18,862 nt of DNA. It comes from JAYXXU01 sp049301135 (GTDB lineage Bacteria > Pseudomonadota > Gammaproteobacteria > Pseudomonadales > Moraxellaceae). Both the position numbers and the translations under genes were made by a program. The stretch is from contig JBAQKP010000262.1 of assembly GCA_049301135.1 (NCBI GenBank), positions 1 to 18,862 of the forward strand, read 5' to 3'. Of the stretch, positions 5,729-12,535 are shown piece by piece; positions within the stretch are counted from its first letter, which is position 1; the number at the start of each line of letters is the position of its first letter. Under the pieces are notes generated by a model that worked only from the letters and a program-made list of their open reading frames with translations, had not been told where the DNA came from and did not search any database.

Positions 5729-5959
5729 ATGCCAAAAGTCCAAATTCAATTCCTTGACCTGCACGGGTCAGCCACTCGCACCACGGTTGATGGGCAACCA
5801 GTCACCGTCCGCCATAGCGCAATCATCAGTCATGGCCGTGTTGCCAAGACTGTACGCGGCCTGATTGTCAGCGTCAGCGTACCTGCATCGGTCAAAAAAA
5901 TGATTGCCGACGCAATCAGAACAGAAGCACGGAAGCAAACACGGGAACTTGCAGCATGA
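5729..5959 (+). CDS. Small phage protein of unknown function, 76 aa
   Basis: A soluble protein with a beta-rich first half (MPKVQIQFLDLHGSATRTTV, then RHSAIISHGRVAKTVRG) and a basic C-terminal helix (VKKMIADAIRTEARKQTRE). The Shine-Dalgarno AGGGAG stands eight to nine bases before the ATG. The stop overlaps the start of the next gene (ATGA), so the two are translated together. No family recognised. The basic helix could contact nucleic acid. Confidence 0.6.
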   Translation: MPKVQIQFLDLHGSATRTTVDGQPVTVRHSAIISHGRVAKTVRGLIVSVSVPASVKKMIADAIRTEARKQTRELAA

Positions 5960-6153
5960 ATCAAAAATATCGCAACGCTTTGAATTGCAACACAGCAAAG
6001 CGACAAGAAGAGTTAAAGCTCGACTATCGCAAGTACCGCAAAGCAGTCATCAAAGCCAATTTGTTTGACCTGCTCAGAGTGTCGCCTGTTTTGCTTTTGG
6101 TTTTAGTCGCAGTTTGTTTTTTGGTTTTTTGGAATAAAGGAATCGCATTATGA
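5956..6153 (+). CDS. Small single-pass membrane protein, 65 aa
   Basis: A basic, Tyr/Lys-rich cytoplasmic N-terminus (residues 1-36) followed by one strongly hydrophobic helix at about residues 42-60 (SPVLLLVLVAVCFLVFW) and a short NKGIAL tail. By the positive-inside rule the N-terminus faces the cytoplasm. It is joined by ATGA overlaps to both neighbours. Function unknown; exclusion or anchoring of recombination proteins are only possibilities. Confidence 0.6.
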   Translation: MNQKYRNALNCNTAKRQEELKLDYRKYRKAVIKANLFDLLRVSPVLLLVLVAVCFLVFWNKGIAL

Positions 6154-7277
6154 GCCAAGTCATTCTACCAATCGACACCAGCCTGATCGCTCAGGCATTC
6201 GTCAAGCCACAAGGCGTACAAGAGCTTTTTGGCCTGATCAAAACCGAAGCCAAGTCGCATGTTTTGGACGTGGAAACCAAGAAAGGCCGCGAGTTTATTG
6301 CATCGCTGGCATACAAAGTCAGCCAGTCGAAAACGGCAGTTGATAACCACGGCAAATCACTGGTTGAAGGTATTAAGTCACAAGCCAAAGTGATTGATGA
6401 AAGCCGGAAATTCTTTCGTGATTCATGCGACGAATTGCGCAGCGAGTTACGCGCACCGCTCACTGCGTGGGAGCAAAAAGAAGCTGCTCGCATTGATCGA
6501 CTCAAAGAGCGCTTGGAATATCTGACTGACTTGGGTCGTGTTGATCAACTTTCACCGAGCGAATTTATTACTGACGTTTTGGCAGAGATCAAAGCCACCG
6601 CTATTGATGATAGTTGGCAGGAATTTTTGGCCGATGCTGCCAAGGCCAAAGACATTGCAGTGAATCACCTCGAAAAACTCCTTGATCTGGCGACCCAGCG
6701 CGAAGCTGAACAAGCCGAACTTGCCCGCTTGCGTGAAGAAGCCGAAGCCCGTGCCAAAGCTGAACGTGAACAGCGCATTGCCGATGAAGCCGCTGCCCGT
6801 GCCAAGGCTCAAGCCGAAGCACAAGCCAAGGCGCAGCGTGAAGCACTTGAAGCTGAGAAAGCCGAACTAGAGCGTCAGGCCGAGTTATCAGCACAGCGTG
6901 AAGCACAGGCCAAAGCACAAGCCGAGCGCGCCGCTCAAGACGCATTGGCGCGTGAAGCACAGGCAAAGGCTCAGGCACAAGCCGAAGCTGAACAGGCGGC
7001 CAATGCTGCGGCAGAGCGTGAAGCCCGCGCCAAGGCTGATGCTGATGCCCGCGTTAAAGCTGAAGCAGCCCGTGTTCGCGCCGAGATCGAAGCACAGGCC
7101 AAGGCTGAGGAAGCCGAAAAAGCCAAGCGTGAAGCCAACCTAAAGCATCGCCGTGCTGTGAATCGCGCTGCTGTGGCTGCGCTGGTTGCCGCAGCCAATA
7201 TCAGTGAAACCGATGCACAGGCCGTCTTAAAAGCCATTCATGGCGGCCTGATTCCTCGCGTTTCGATTAATTACTAA
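6150..7277 (+). CDS. Long coiled-coil phage protein beside the exonuclease
   Basis: A 375 aa protein in three parts. Residues 1-165 are helical and globular, with a KKGREFIASLAYKVSQSKTA segment. Residues 175-335 are an almost unbroken Ala/Glu/Lys/Arg coiled coil. Residues 338-375 form a small terminal domain (RAAVAALVAAANISETDAQAVLKAIHGGL) ending in IPRVSINY. Proteins of this design, often mis-annotated TolA-like because of the Ala/Lys-rich coil, are regular neighbours of phage exonuclease and RecT genes, and the conserved ends suggest a real phage family rather than a cell-envelope protein. No signal peptide or membrane segment is present, so it is cytoplasmic. A scaffolding role for the recombinase is inferred. 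The coil DNA is internally repetitive (CGTGAAGCAC at several places from 6838 to 6960). Confidence 0.65.
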   Translation: MSQVILPIDTSLIAQAFVKPQGVQELFGLIKTEAKSHVLDVETKKGREFIASLAYKVSQSKTAVDNHGKSLVEGIKSQAKVIDESRKFFRDSCDELRSELRAPLTAWEQKEAARIDRLKERLEYLTDLGRVDQLSPSEFITDVLAEIKATAIDDSWQEFLADAAKAKDIAVNHLEKLLDLATQREAEQAELARLREEAEARAKAEREQRIADEAAARAKAQAEAQAKAQREALEAEKAELERQAELSAQREAQAKAQAERAAQDALAREAQAKAQAQAEAEQAANAAAEREARAKADADARVKAEAARVRAEIEAQAKAEEAEKAKREANLKHRRAVNRAAVAALVAAANISETDAQAVLKAIHGGLIPRVSINY

Positions 7278-7288
7278 GGAAGGCTGAT

Positions 7289-8089
7289 ATGAACGCACCA
7301 TTCAACATCCGCGCCAGCTCATTGGCCGAACTTTTCGACTGTCCAGCCCGCTGGGAAGCCAAGAATGTTTTTGGCCGCACGATGGCAACCGGCGCTGCTG
7401 CTCGCCTTGGTACAGCGGTACACGAAGCCACAACCATTTTTGACTATGCGGCACTGAACGGCCAATCGGTAACGCTTGAGCAATGCGATGACGTGCTGCA
7501 CGAACAAATCTGGCAACCGACCGAGGACGTGGATTGGACTGACCTAGACCAAAACTCTGCCGAAAAAACGGCTCAGGGCTTGGTGCGCCGCTACATCGCA
7601 GACATTGCGCCAACACAAACATACATCGGCGTTGAAGTACGTGCCGAGCCGCTAACGCTTGCCGATGTCGGAATCACCCTCACCGGAACAATCGACCGGA
7701 TCTATGAAACCAAAGATGGCGATTTAGGAATTGGCGACATCAAGACGGGCAAAACCGCTGTGTCAGCCGATGGCACGGTCAAGACCTCTGGGCATGGCTT
7801 GCAGATGGGTGTTTATACCCTGCTCGCATCTCATGCCATTGGCGAGGCGATGGAAGCACCGGCGCGGATCTACGGCCTGACCACCGGCAAAACCGCCAAA
7901 GGCCAACATGCCGGAATTGGCGAAATCCCCAACCCGACCCAAGCACTGCTAGGCAATGAAACCCAAGTCGGGATGCTGCATCACGCAGGCCAGATCCTTA
8001 AAAACGGCCTGTTTTACGGCAACCCTAAATCAACCCTGTGCAGTTCGAAGTATTGCCCTGCATTCCAAAACTGCCCTTTCCGCAAGTAA
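7289..8089 (+). CDS. PD-(D/E)XK phage exonuclease with Fe-S-type cysteines (Cas4/RecB-like)
   Basis: A 266 aa nuclease with all motifs of the RecB/Cas4 family in order: GTAVHEA with H45, GTIDRIYE with D136, DIKTGK with D150 and K152, and a QMGVY motif (Q172, Y176). One cysteine near the N-terminus (C18 in FDCPARW) and three at the C-terminus (C251, C256, C262) have the spacing of the 4Fe-4S staple seen in Cas4 and AddB. The enzyme would resect double-stranded DNA ends to single-stranded tails for the annealing protein encoded just downstream. AAGGAAGG precedes the ATG. It is the functional replacement of lambda Exo. No cas gene is nearby, so it is not a CRISPR adaptation protein. Confidence 0.87.
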   Translation: MNAPFNIRASSLAELFDCPARWEAKNVFGRTMATGAAARLGTAVHEATTIFDYAALNGQSVTLEQCDDVLHEQIWQPTEDVDWTDLDQNSAEKTAQGLVRRYIADIAPTQTYIGVEVRAEPLTLADVGITLTGTIDRIYETKDGDLGIGDIKTGKTAVSADGTVKTSGHGLQMGVYTLLASHAIGEAMEAPARIYGLTTGKTAKGQHAGIGEIPNPTQALLGNETQVGMLHHAGQILKNGLFYGNPKSTLCSSKYCPAFQNCPFRK

Positions 8090-8104
8090 CCAAGGAGCTA
8101 CACC

Positions 8105-9304
8105 ATGACCAGTCAAGTAATGACCACCGACGAAATCCGCGAACAGCGCAAAAAGCCAGCCGACCCAAATACTCAGGTCGGTCTGAACACGACCGGCTCA
8201 TTTGAGCTGACCATGCGCATCGCCAACATGTTGTCACAAAGCACCATGGTACCAGAGCAATTTCGCGCCGTAGCCGCTGATAAAACAGCGAATAAAGTTA
8301 ATGGAGAATATCCATTAGTTGCCAATCCCAATGGCCTGCCGAACTGCGTTATTGCAATCAACATGGCAAACCGCATGGGTGCAGATCCGCTGATGATCAT
8401 GCAGAACCTCTACGTTGTTGAGGGTCGCCCGTCTTGGTCAAGCCAATTCATCGTGGCTGCAATCAATAGCTGTGGTCGCTACAGCCCGCTTCGCTTTGAC
8501 TTGGAGGACAAAGGCGAGATCGAAGTCACCTACCAAACCAAGAAATGGGAAAATGGTCCGAATGGGTCAAAAGGCGGCTACAAGCATACCGACCACAAAA
8601 TCAAAATCAAAAATCTGGTTTGCGTTGCTTGGGCAATCGAAAAAGATTCAGGCCAGCGCTTGGAATCCAGCCCGATCAGCATGGAACTGGCTGTAAAAGA
8701 GGGCTGGTACCAGAAGAACGGCAGCAAGTGGCAGACCATGCCAGAGCAGATGCTTCGCTATCGCGCTGCGTCGTTCTTTGGCCGGATTTACGCGCCTGAG
8801 CTGCTGATGGGTATTCGTTCTGCTGATGAAGTGCAGGACATGATTGATGTCATGCCTGACCCAGTGCCAGTGGCCGAACCAAAAACCGTCGATCAGGCAC
8901 GGGAAATGGTGGCCGGTCAATCTGAGCAAGCCGACCCTGACCTGTTGGGCAAGATCTTAGACAAGATCGCAGATGCCTATGACGAACCCTCGCTTAAGTC
9001 TGCAACTCGCGGCTATACCACTCTGCCTGCCGAGCAAAAACAACAGGTCGAAGATGCCAAGGCAAACAAGCTGCAAGTGCTTGCAGAGTACGAAGGCAGC
9101 CCGTCTTTTGAGCAATTAAAAGCCGCTGTTGAAAACTGCAATAAGGCTTCTGACCTCGCGCCGCTTTCCAACTTCCTAGCCGACTATCCGAGCCGCGCCC
9201 GTGTGGCCGAATTGAACGGCTTGGTGGAAAAACGGCGTGCTGAACTGATTGCCCTGAGTGCAGCAGCACGAGCCCAAGCCGAAGACGACGATTTGCCACT
9301 GTAA
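8105..9304 (+). CDS. recT: RecT-like single-strand annealing protein
   Basis: A 399 aa protein whose residues 30-250 follow the RecT family: a SFELTMRIANMLSQSTMVP helix, PNCVIAINMANRMGADPLMIMQNLYVV, GRPSWSSQFIVAAIN, then RYSPLRFDL, and later EQMLRYRAASFFGRIYAPELLMGI. Family members bind single strands and anneal complementary ends exposed by the partner exonuclease, here the gene directly upstream (15 bases, AAGGAG in the gap). The C-terminal 130 residues are a variable, charged extension ending in acidic DDDLPL, a tail reminiscent of single-strand-binding proteins that may recruit partners. Longer than E. coli RecT (269 aa) because of that extension. Confidence 0.85.
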   Translation: MTSQVMTTDEIREQRKKPADPNTQVGLNTTGSFELTMRIANMLSQSTMVPEQFRAVAADKTANKVNGEYPLVANPNGLPNCVIAINMANRMGADPLMIMQNLYVVEGRPSWSSQFIVAAINSCGRYSPLRFDLEDKGEIEVTYQTKKWENGPNGSKGGYKHTDHKIKIKNLVCVAWAIEKDSGQRLESSPISMELAVKEGWYQKNGSKWQTMPEQMLRYRAASFFGRIYAPELLMGIRSADEVQDMIDVMPDPVPVAEPKTVDQAREMVAGQSEQADPDLLGKILDKIADAYDEPSLKSATRGYTTLPAEQKQQVEDAKANKLQVLAEYEGSPSFEQLKAAVENCNKASDLAPLSNFLADYPSRARVAELNGLVEKRRAELIALSAAARAQAEDDDLPL

Positions 9305-9308
9305 CCAA

Positions 9309-9325
9309 CCCCGCGCCCTGCGGGG
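9309..9325 (+). other. Intercistronic hairpin
   Basis: CCCCGC and GCGGGG form a 6 bp all-GC stem around GCCCT directly after the RecT-like stop. No T-run follows. The region 9334-9366 downstream repeats the leader that precedes the first gene of the operon, including CCCCAAAGCC and GATGGAG. Confidence 0.55.
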
Positions 9326-9366
9326 CGCAACCAACCCCCAAAGCCTAAACAACGGATGGAGGCAAA

Positions 9367-10989
9367 ATGAACGCAATCAACGAAAGCATGAACCCAGACA
9401 ACGCAAAAAAGCACAACCCACGAATCCCCTACATCGCTGCCGCGAACATGGGCAAACGCTTTATGGATCTGTTTTTGCAAGAACTAAAAGCAGCGCCGGA
9501 CGTCTGGCAGAAGCAGAGCGCGAAGCAACAGAGCGAAGTGATCGACCGAGTGCGCAAGGGCATCGAGTATGCGACTGCCGGTGCGGTGAATACGATTGTC
9601 ACTGGTGGCCACACTGCGCTTGCTGGAACGATTGATACCGTCAACATCAAAGACAAAATCAAGCTGACCGTCATCGTGTCAAAAAGCAACCTGAGCGAAT
9701 CACTGGCCGAACTGTACGCCGCTGGCAGTGAATCGTCTTGTCAAATCTTGCTGGCCGATGCTGCGCAGTATTGCGGTGGCATGGACTTGATCGAAGCCGA
9801 CCCAGACCAACCAGCCCTATTTGGCAACGAGCCTGAGCTGCCCGACGATCAACTGCTGTGGGCAGTGAACGTCCCGATGCTGACCGGCGCAACGATTGCA
9901 CCAGCACCAAGCCGCAAAGACGCTGAGCTGTACGCACGCTCGATCCGCGAAAAACTCATTGATCTTGACCGCACGGAGTTTGCTACCAACGTTTACGCCC
10001 TGCCTTGGCCGATGAACCGTGGCGAACACATGCGCAGCTATAACAAGGGCAACTGGGAAGCGCTGATCAACTGGTTCAGCCAGTTGTGCGCCGGTGAGGT
10101 CGAAGTCAAGCCGGTCGCGCTTATTGGTCATTCGCCTGAGGAGGTCGAGCAGGCCGAATCTGAAAAAATGACCATGCACTATGACCGGATGACTGTTCGG
10201 ATGGTTGATGGTGAGTTTAAGGCTGAATCAAGCGGCGAGCATGAAGGCGGAGCGAAAGTTTCTGGGTTTGGCAAGACGGCAGAGGATGCAATCCAAAACC
10301 TGATAGAAGGCGAAGACGTAACAGGCACATTCACGCTTAAAGACGAATCCACCCCTGCTGATGAATTGGCTGGCCGTCGCGTGATTGACGTGTACCTGAC
10401 CTTTGACCCGCTCGCGCACCCTGAGCTTGTCATGGAAGCCAATATGCAAAACAACGTGGGCATGGGATTTGACCAAGTGGTTGAAGAAATCCTGCATGAA
10501 GTGGACTACAAGCCGACTGATGGTTTTGCGCTGATTGAACCTATTCAGCCTGAGGCGGCGGCAGATGACCACATCAAAATTTACTTTGAACCCAGCAGCA
10601 AGTTTTTGACTGTTCAAGGTCGCACCACCACGCAGCCTAGCAAGGCGCAAGCCCTGCGCTGTGGCAAGGCCGTCATGTTTGGTGCCAAGGACTGCATGTT
10701 TGAATACACGGGGTCAGAGAAGATCGGCAACATGCTGTGCGAAACATACGAAGCACGGCTGCTGCTTGAATTAACCGAAGAACAGCCACGCATCAAAGTC
10801 AGTTACTCGCCGATCAATGGCGGCGTATACCGCGCCACCTGTAACAGCCGGTCTTCTACATCGACCTCCACCGCTCGCAGTGCTGTCAACAACCTGTTGA
10901 AGAAAATGGACGTGGCCGGCCAAGTGGTCGAAATCACGACACTGGATGACATCGAGCGCGAAGTGCAGATGTTCACCGTGATTGCCTAA
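9367..10989 (+). CDS. Large phage protein of the recombination operon, unknown function, 540 aa
   Basis: The ATG at 9367 follows GGATGGAGG. Residues 20-155 (NMGKRFMDLFLQELKAAPDV through YCGGMDLIEADPDQPALF) look like a small phage family found in exonuclease/RecT operons: a helix predicted to span a VIDRVRKGIEYA segment, then GGHTALAGTIDTV and IKLTVIVSKSN strands. Residues 155-230 resemble a second unit with MNRGEHMRSYNKGNWEALINWF. The rest (about 250-540) holds repeated beta-rich segments, including two TAEDAIQNLI or TARSAVNNLL helices each preceded by a strand. This suggests a tandem double-stranded-RNA-binding-like or similar alpha/beta fold, but no motif proves it. I assign no biochemical activity. 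Its place between RecT and small regulators makes a recombination or nuclease-inhibitor role plausible. Confidence 0.65.
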   Translation: MNAINESMNPDNAKKHNPRIPYIAAANMGKRFMDLFLQELKAAPDVWQKQSAKQQSEVIDRVRKGIEYATAGAVNTIVTGGHTALAGTIDTVNIKDKIKLTVIVSKSNLSESLAELYAAGSESSCQILLADAAQYCGGMDLIEADPDQPALFGNEPELPDDQLLWAVNVPMLTGATIAPAPSRKDAELYARSIREKLIDLDRTEFATNVYALPWPMNRGEHMRSYNKGNWEALINWFSQLCAGEVEVKPVALIGHSPEEVEQAESEKMTMHYDRMTVRMVDGEFKAESSGEHEGGAKVSGFGKTAEDAIQNLIEGEDVTGTFTLKDESTPADELAGRRVIDVYLTFDPLAHPELVMEANMQNNVGMGFDQVVEEILHEVDYKPTDGFALIEPIQPEAAADDHIKIYFEPSSKFLTVQGRTTTQPSKAQALRCGKAVMFGAKDCMFEYTGSEKIGNMLCETYEARLLLELTEEQPRIKVSYSPINGGVYRATCNSRSSTSTSTARSAVNNLLKKMDVAGQVVEITTLDDIEREVQMFTVIA

Positions 10990-10996
10990 CCCATAC

Positions 10997-11016
10997 GCGC
11001 CTCAGCGATGGGGCGC
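10997..11016 (+). other. Intercistronic hairpin
   Basis: GCGCC and GGCGC pair across a 10-base loop in the gap after the 540 aa gene, before GAGG and the ATG at 11036. It is the weakest of the three hairpins in this operon but occupies the same position relative to the stop and the ribosome-binding site. Confidence 0.4.
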
Positions 11017-11035
11017 AATTACTGAGGACATTGAG

Positions 11036-11263
11036 ATGTCACATTTGATTATTGTCACCGAGATTGATGACGAAGAAGACGAAGTAACCAGTCTGCATCT
11101 GTCACCCAGCGAAGGCATGGACGCGCTGTATCGCGAGCTTGGTGTCCCACAGTTCAACCAAGGCACCAACGGTGATGGCGAAGCTGAAATTGATCGCAGC
11201 TTGGTTGCTCAGGCGGGTGAGCTGCTGGCCAAAGAGGGACACCACGCGCAAAACCGCGCGTGA
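11036..11263 (+). CDS. Small acidic phage protein, 75 aa
   Basis: The start at 11036 is chosen because GAGG lies eight bases ahead; a longer frame begins with TTG inside the previous gene's end and lacks such a site. Residues 5-20 are a strongly acidic strand-turn (IIVTEIDDEEDEVTSLHLSP) and residues 27-70 are helical. No motif known to me. Its stop overlaps the start of the zinc-ribbon gene (TGATG). Confidence 0.6.
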   Translation: MSHLIIVTEIDDEEDEVTSLHLSPSEGMDALYRELGVPQFNQGTNGDGEAEIDRSLVAQAGELLAKEGHHAQNRA

Positions 11264-11418
11264 TGGCACATGCCGAAGATCACGGCAATTTTCCAGATGG
11301 AAGACCATGCCACCGCTTTGTCTGCAAAACCTGCAATTTTGACGAATGGCAGGCTGGCACAGTCACTGAAGGCCGCCGAGGTATCCCATGCCCAACATGC
11401 AATAAGGAGCAACAATAA
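11263..11418 (+). CDS. Zinc-ribbon microprotein, 51 aa
   Basis: A 51-codon gene whose ATG overlaps the TGA of the acidic gene and whose TAA directly touches the ATG of the next gene. The protein has cysteines at 16, 21, 24, 43 and 46. C21-x2-C24 and C43-x2-C46 form a classical zinc-ribbon pair with FDEW between them. Such ribbons bind nucleic acid or RNA polymerase parts in many phage regulators. The perfect fit between neighbours and the two knuckles make it a good gene despite its size. Partner unknown. Confidence 0.7.
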   Translation: MAHAEDHGNFPDGRPCHRFVCKTCNFDEWQAGTVTEGRRGIPCPTCNKEQQ

Positions 11419-11709
11419 ATGTCCGCATTCAAACAGTTTGACCAAGATACAGCAGAGCCAGTTTCGATTGGCTCTAAATCAGCCATGCACACCCAAGCGC
11501 AAATCATCCCAGCACTGCTTTCACGGGATGAGCTCAAGCCGTATTACGGAATCCCTGCGGGGTCGATTAACCTGTATATCTCGAAGTACGGACTCCCTCA
11601 GCCGGTCAAGGTGGGCATTCGCACGTTATGGCGCAAACAAGACCTAGACCTGTGGGTCAATGGCCTGCAAAGTGCGAGCTTGGGTACAAATGGGGTACAT
11701 TCAGACTAA
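11419..11709 (+). CDS. AlpA/excisionase-like helix-turn-helix protein
   Basis: A 96 aa protein, last gene of the operon, with AAGGAG nine bases before its ATG. After a polar lead (residues 1-30), residues 33-82 form a MerR/AlpA-type winged helix: LLSRDELKPYYGIPAGSINL, then ISKYGLPQPVKVG and a TLWRKQDLDLWV tail, the usual ending of excisionase-like proteins. Xis proteins bend DNA at the attachment site and direct the integrase to excise; AlpA acts by raising integrase expression. The terminal position, next to a possible attachment region, supports the excisionase reading. No integrase gene follows, which is odd. Confidence 0.72.
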   Translation: MSAFKQFDQDTAEPVSIGSKSAMHTQAQIIPALLSRDELKPYYGIPAGSINLYISKYGLPQPVKVGIRTLWRKQDLDLWVNGLQSASLGTNGVHSD

Positions 11710-11864
11710 AATTAAAGGTGGGCTTATACATATCAATGACTTATCACGAGAATGCTATGCCACCGCTCCCGCCAAAATTCAGAACTAAGCCGTTGATTTT
11801 CAACGGCTTTTTTCATTTCAGAGCCTCTAAAAAGCTGCATTTTTTGCCCACGGTTTGCCCACGG
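11682..11864. other. Possible phage attachment region
   Basis: Two pairs of tandem 11 bp repeats bracket a core: GGGTACA at 11682-11688 and 11693-11699 (unit 11 bp), and exact TTTGCCCACGG copies at 11843-11853 and 11854-11864. Such tandem pairs look like arm-type sites of tyrosine integrases. Between them the sequence CCACCGCTCCCGCCA (11760-11774) resembles the 3' end of a tRNA and is followed by a terminator, as at many tRNA attachment sites. No full tRNA is present in the window. This is inference from pattern. Confidence 0.35.
11787..11813 (+). terminator. Rho-independent terminator ending the recombination operon
   Basis: A perfect 10 bp stem, AAGCCGTTGA paired with TCAACGGCTT around a TTT loop, followed by a T-run to 11813. 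It closes the rightward operon or, if this is an attachment site in a tRNA, is the original host terminator. Confidence 0.88.
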
Positions 11865-11967
11865 TTTTTTGGGTCAAATATAGGCGGCAAGGAATACGCC
11901 AGCAATCTGGGCAGCCAGAACGCTTGGTGAGGACAAATCGGCCAATGTTGAGGTCATAAAAAAATTT

Positions 11968-12242
11968 GGTAATCTAGGTAATCCATTTTATAAAATCTAT
12001 ATAAACCTTTAATCTGTATAAGGAATTAACACTTTTTCAAAGGTAATAAAACGGTAATCCAAAGGTAAGAAATTACCTTTTTTTCTGGTAATCTCAGATC
12101 GCCTTTTAAGCTCATGTTCTGTATCGCTTTATTGATTTCATCACCTCATTGGATTACCTCAGATTACCTTTTTTAGTAATCCAATTTTTCATTCCATAAC
12201 ATATAGTTACCATTGATTCAAAAGTAGATTACTTGGATTACC
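11968..12242. repeat. Iteron-like GGTAATC/GATTACC repeat cluster
   Basis: In 275 bp of AT-rich DNA without a gene, GGTAATC occurs at 11968, 11977, 12053 and 12087, and the inverse GATTACC at 12152, 12162 and 12236. Near-matches are at 12042 (GGTAAT), 12064 (GGTAA), 12072 (ATTACC), 12176 (GTAATCC), 12206 (GTTACC) and 12227 (GATTACT). Pairs are spaced 9 to 10 bp apart, about one helical turn. The first half of the cluster mainly reads GGTAATC and the second mainly GATTACC, so the whole is a large inverted array. Binding by a replication or regulatory protein is inferred. Confidence 0.7.
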
Positions 12243-12329
12243 ATTTCTAAAACCGCACCTTCAATTTGGCAATCTAACCTTGCCGACAAGAGCAGCTCTA
12301 CCCTCTGGTATCTATCCTCATAAAAAACT

Positions 12330-12356
12330 GCATCAGCGTGCATCAGACCGCATCAG
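12330..12356 (+). repeat. Three GCATCAG repeats with 10 bp period near cos
   Basis: GCATCAG begins at 12330, 12340 and 12350, exactly one helical turn apart, and a related GCATCAA lies at 12421. They stand about 95 to 120 bp from the cos-like site, where small terminase subunits of phages often have their binding repeats. The role is inferred. Confidence 0.5.
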
Positions 12357-12450
12357 AACCTCGACGCTGTCATCTGCCAGAGCGCGAGCAACCGCACGCC
12401 TTCGGCTGCCGTGACCCACTGCATCAAGATCGCCCTATCAAGAACGGGCA

Positions 12451-12469
12451 GGTGTGGTGGGGGAAGCGC
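12451..12469 (+). other. Putative P2-type cohesive end site (cos)
   Basis: GGTGTGGTGGGGGAAGCGC matches the 19-base P2 cohesive end as I recall it (GGCGAGGCGGGGAAAGCAC) at 14 of 19 positions without gaps. It lies about 70 bp past the stop of the portal gene, the place of cos in P2-like genomes. GCGCGAGC (12382, 12466) and GCCGTGACC (12408, 12472) are repeated on its two sides. The P2 sequence is from memory and should be checked. Confidence 0.6.
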
Positions 12470-12491
12470 GAGCCGTGACCAGCCAAAGGCC

Positions 12492-12517
12492 AAAAAAAAG
12501 CCGGTCATGCGACCGGC
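12492..12517 (-). terminator. Terminator of the leftward portal/terminase unit
   Basis: Read leftward, GCCGGTC-GCAT-GACCGGC forms a perfect 7 bp stem followed by eight T. It lies 18 bp after the portal stop codon. Confidence 0.9.
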
Positions 12518-12535
12518 CAAGGGGATTTTATATGA

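Noticed and set aside
6601..6978. Other frames across the coiled-coil gene on both strands
   Set aside because: Caused by biased codons of the repeat; compositions are implausible (runs of Pro/Lys or Leu/Arg).
6971..7237. Alanine/serine-rich minus-strand frame opposite the coiled coil
   Set aside because: Antisense shadow of a repetitive Ala/Lys/Glu codon pattern.
11736..11784. A tRNA gene near CCACCGCTCCCGCCA
   Set aside because: There is no T-arm GTTCGA, anticodon arm or matching 5' acceptor strand upstream; at most a tRNA 3' end fragment as an attachment core.
11628..11930. Plus-strand frame of 100 codons over the attachment-like region
   Set aside because: It crosses the terminator stem and the tandem repeats and overlaps the excisionase-like gene out of frame.
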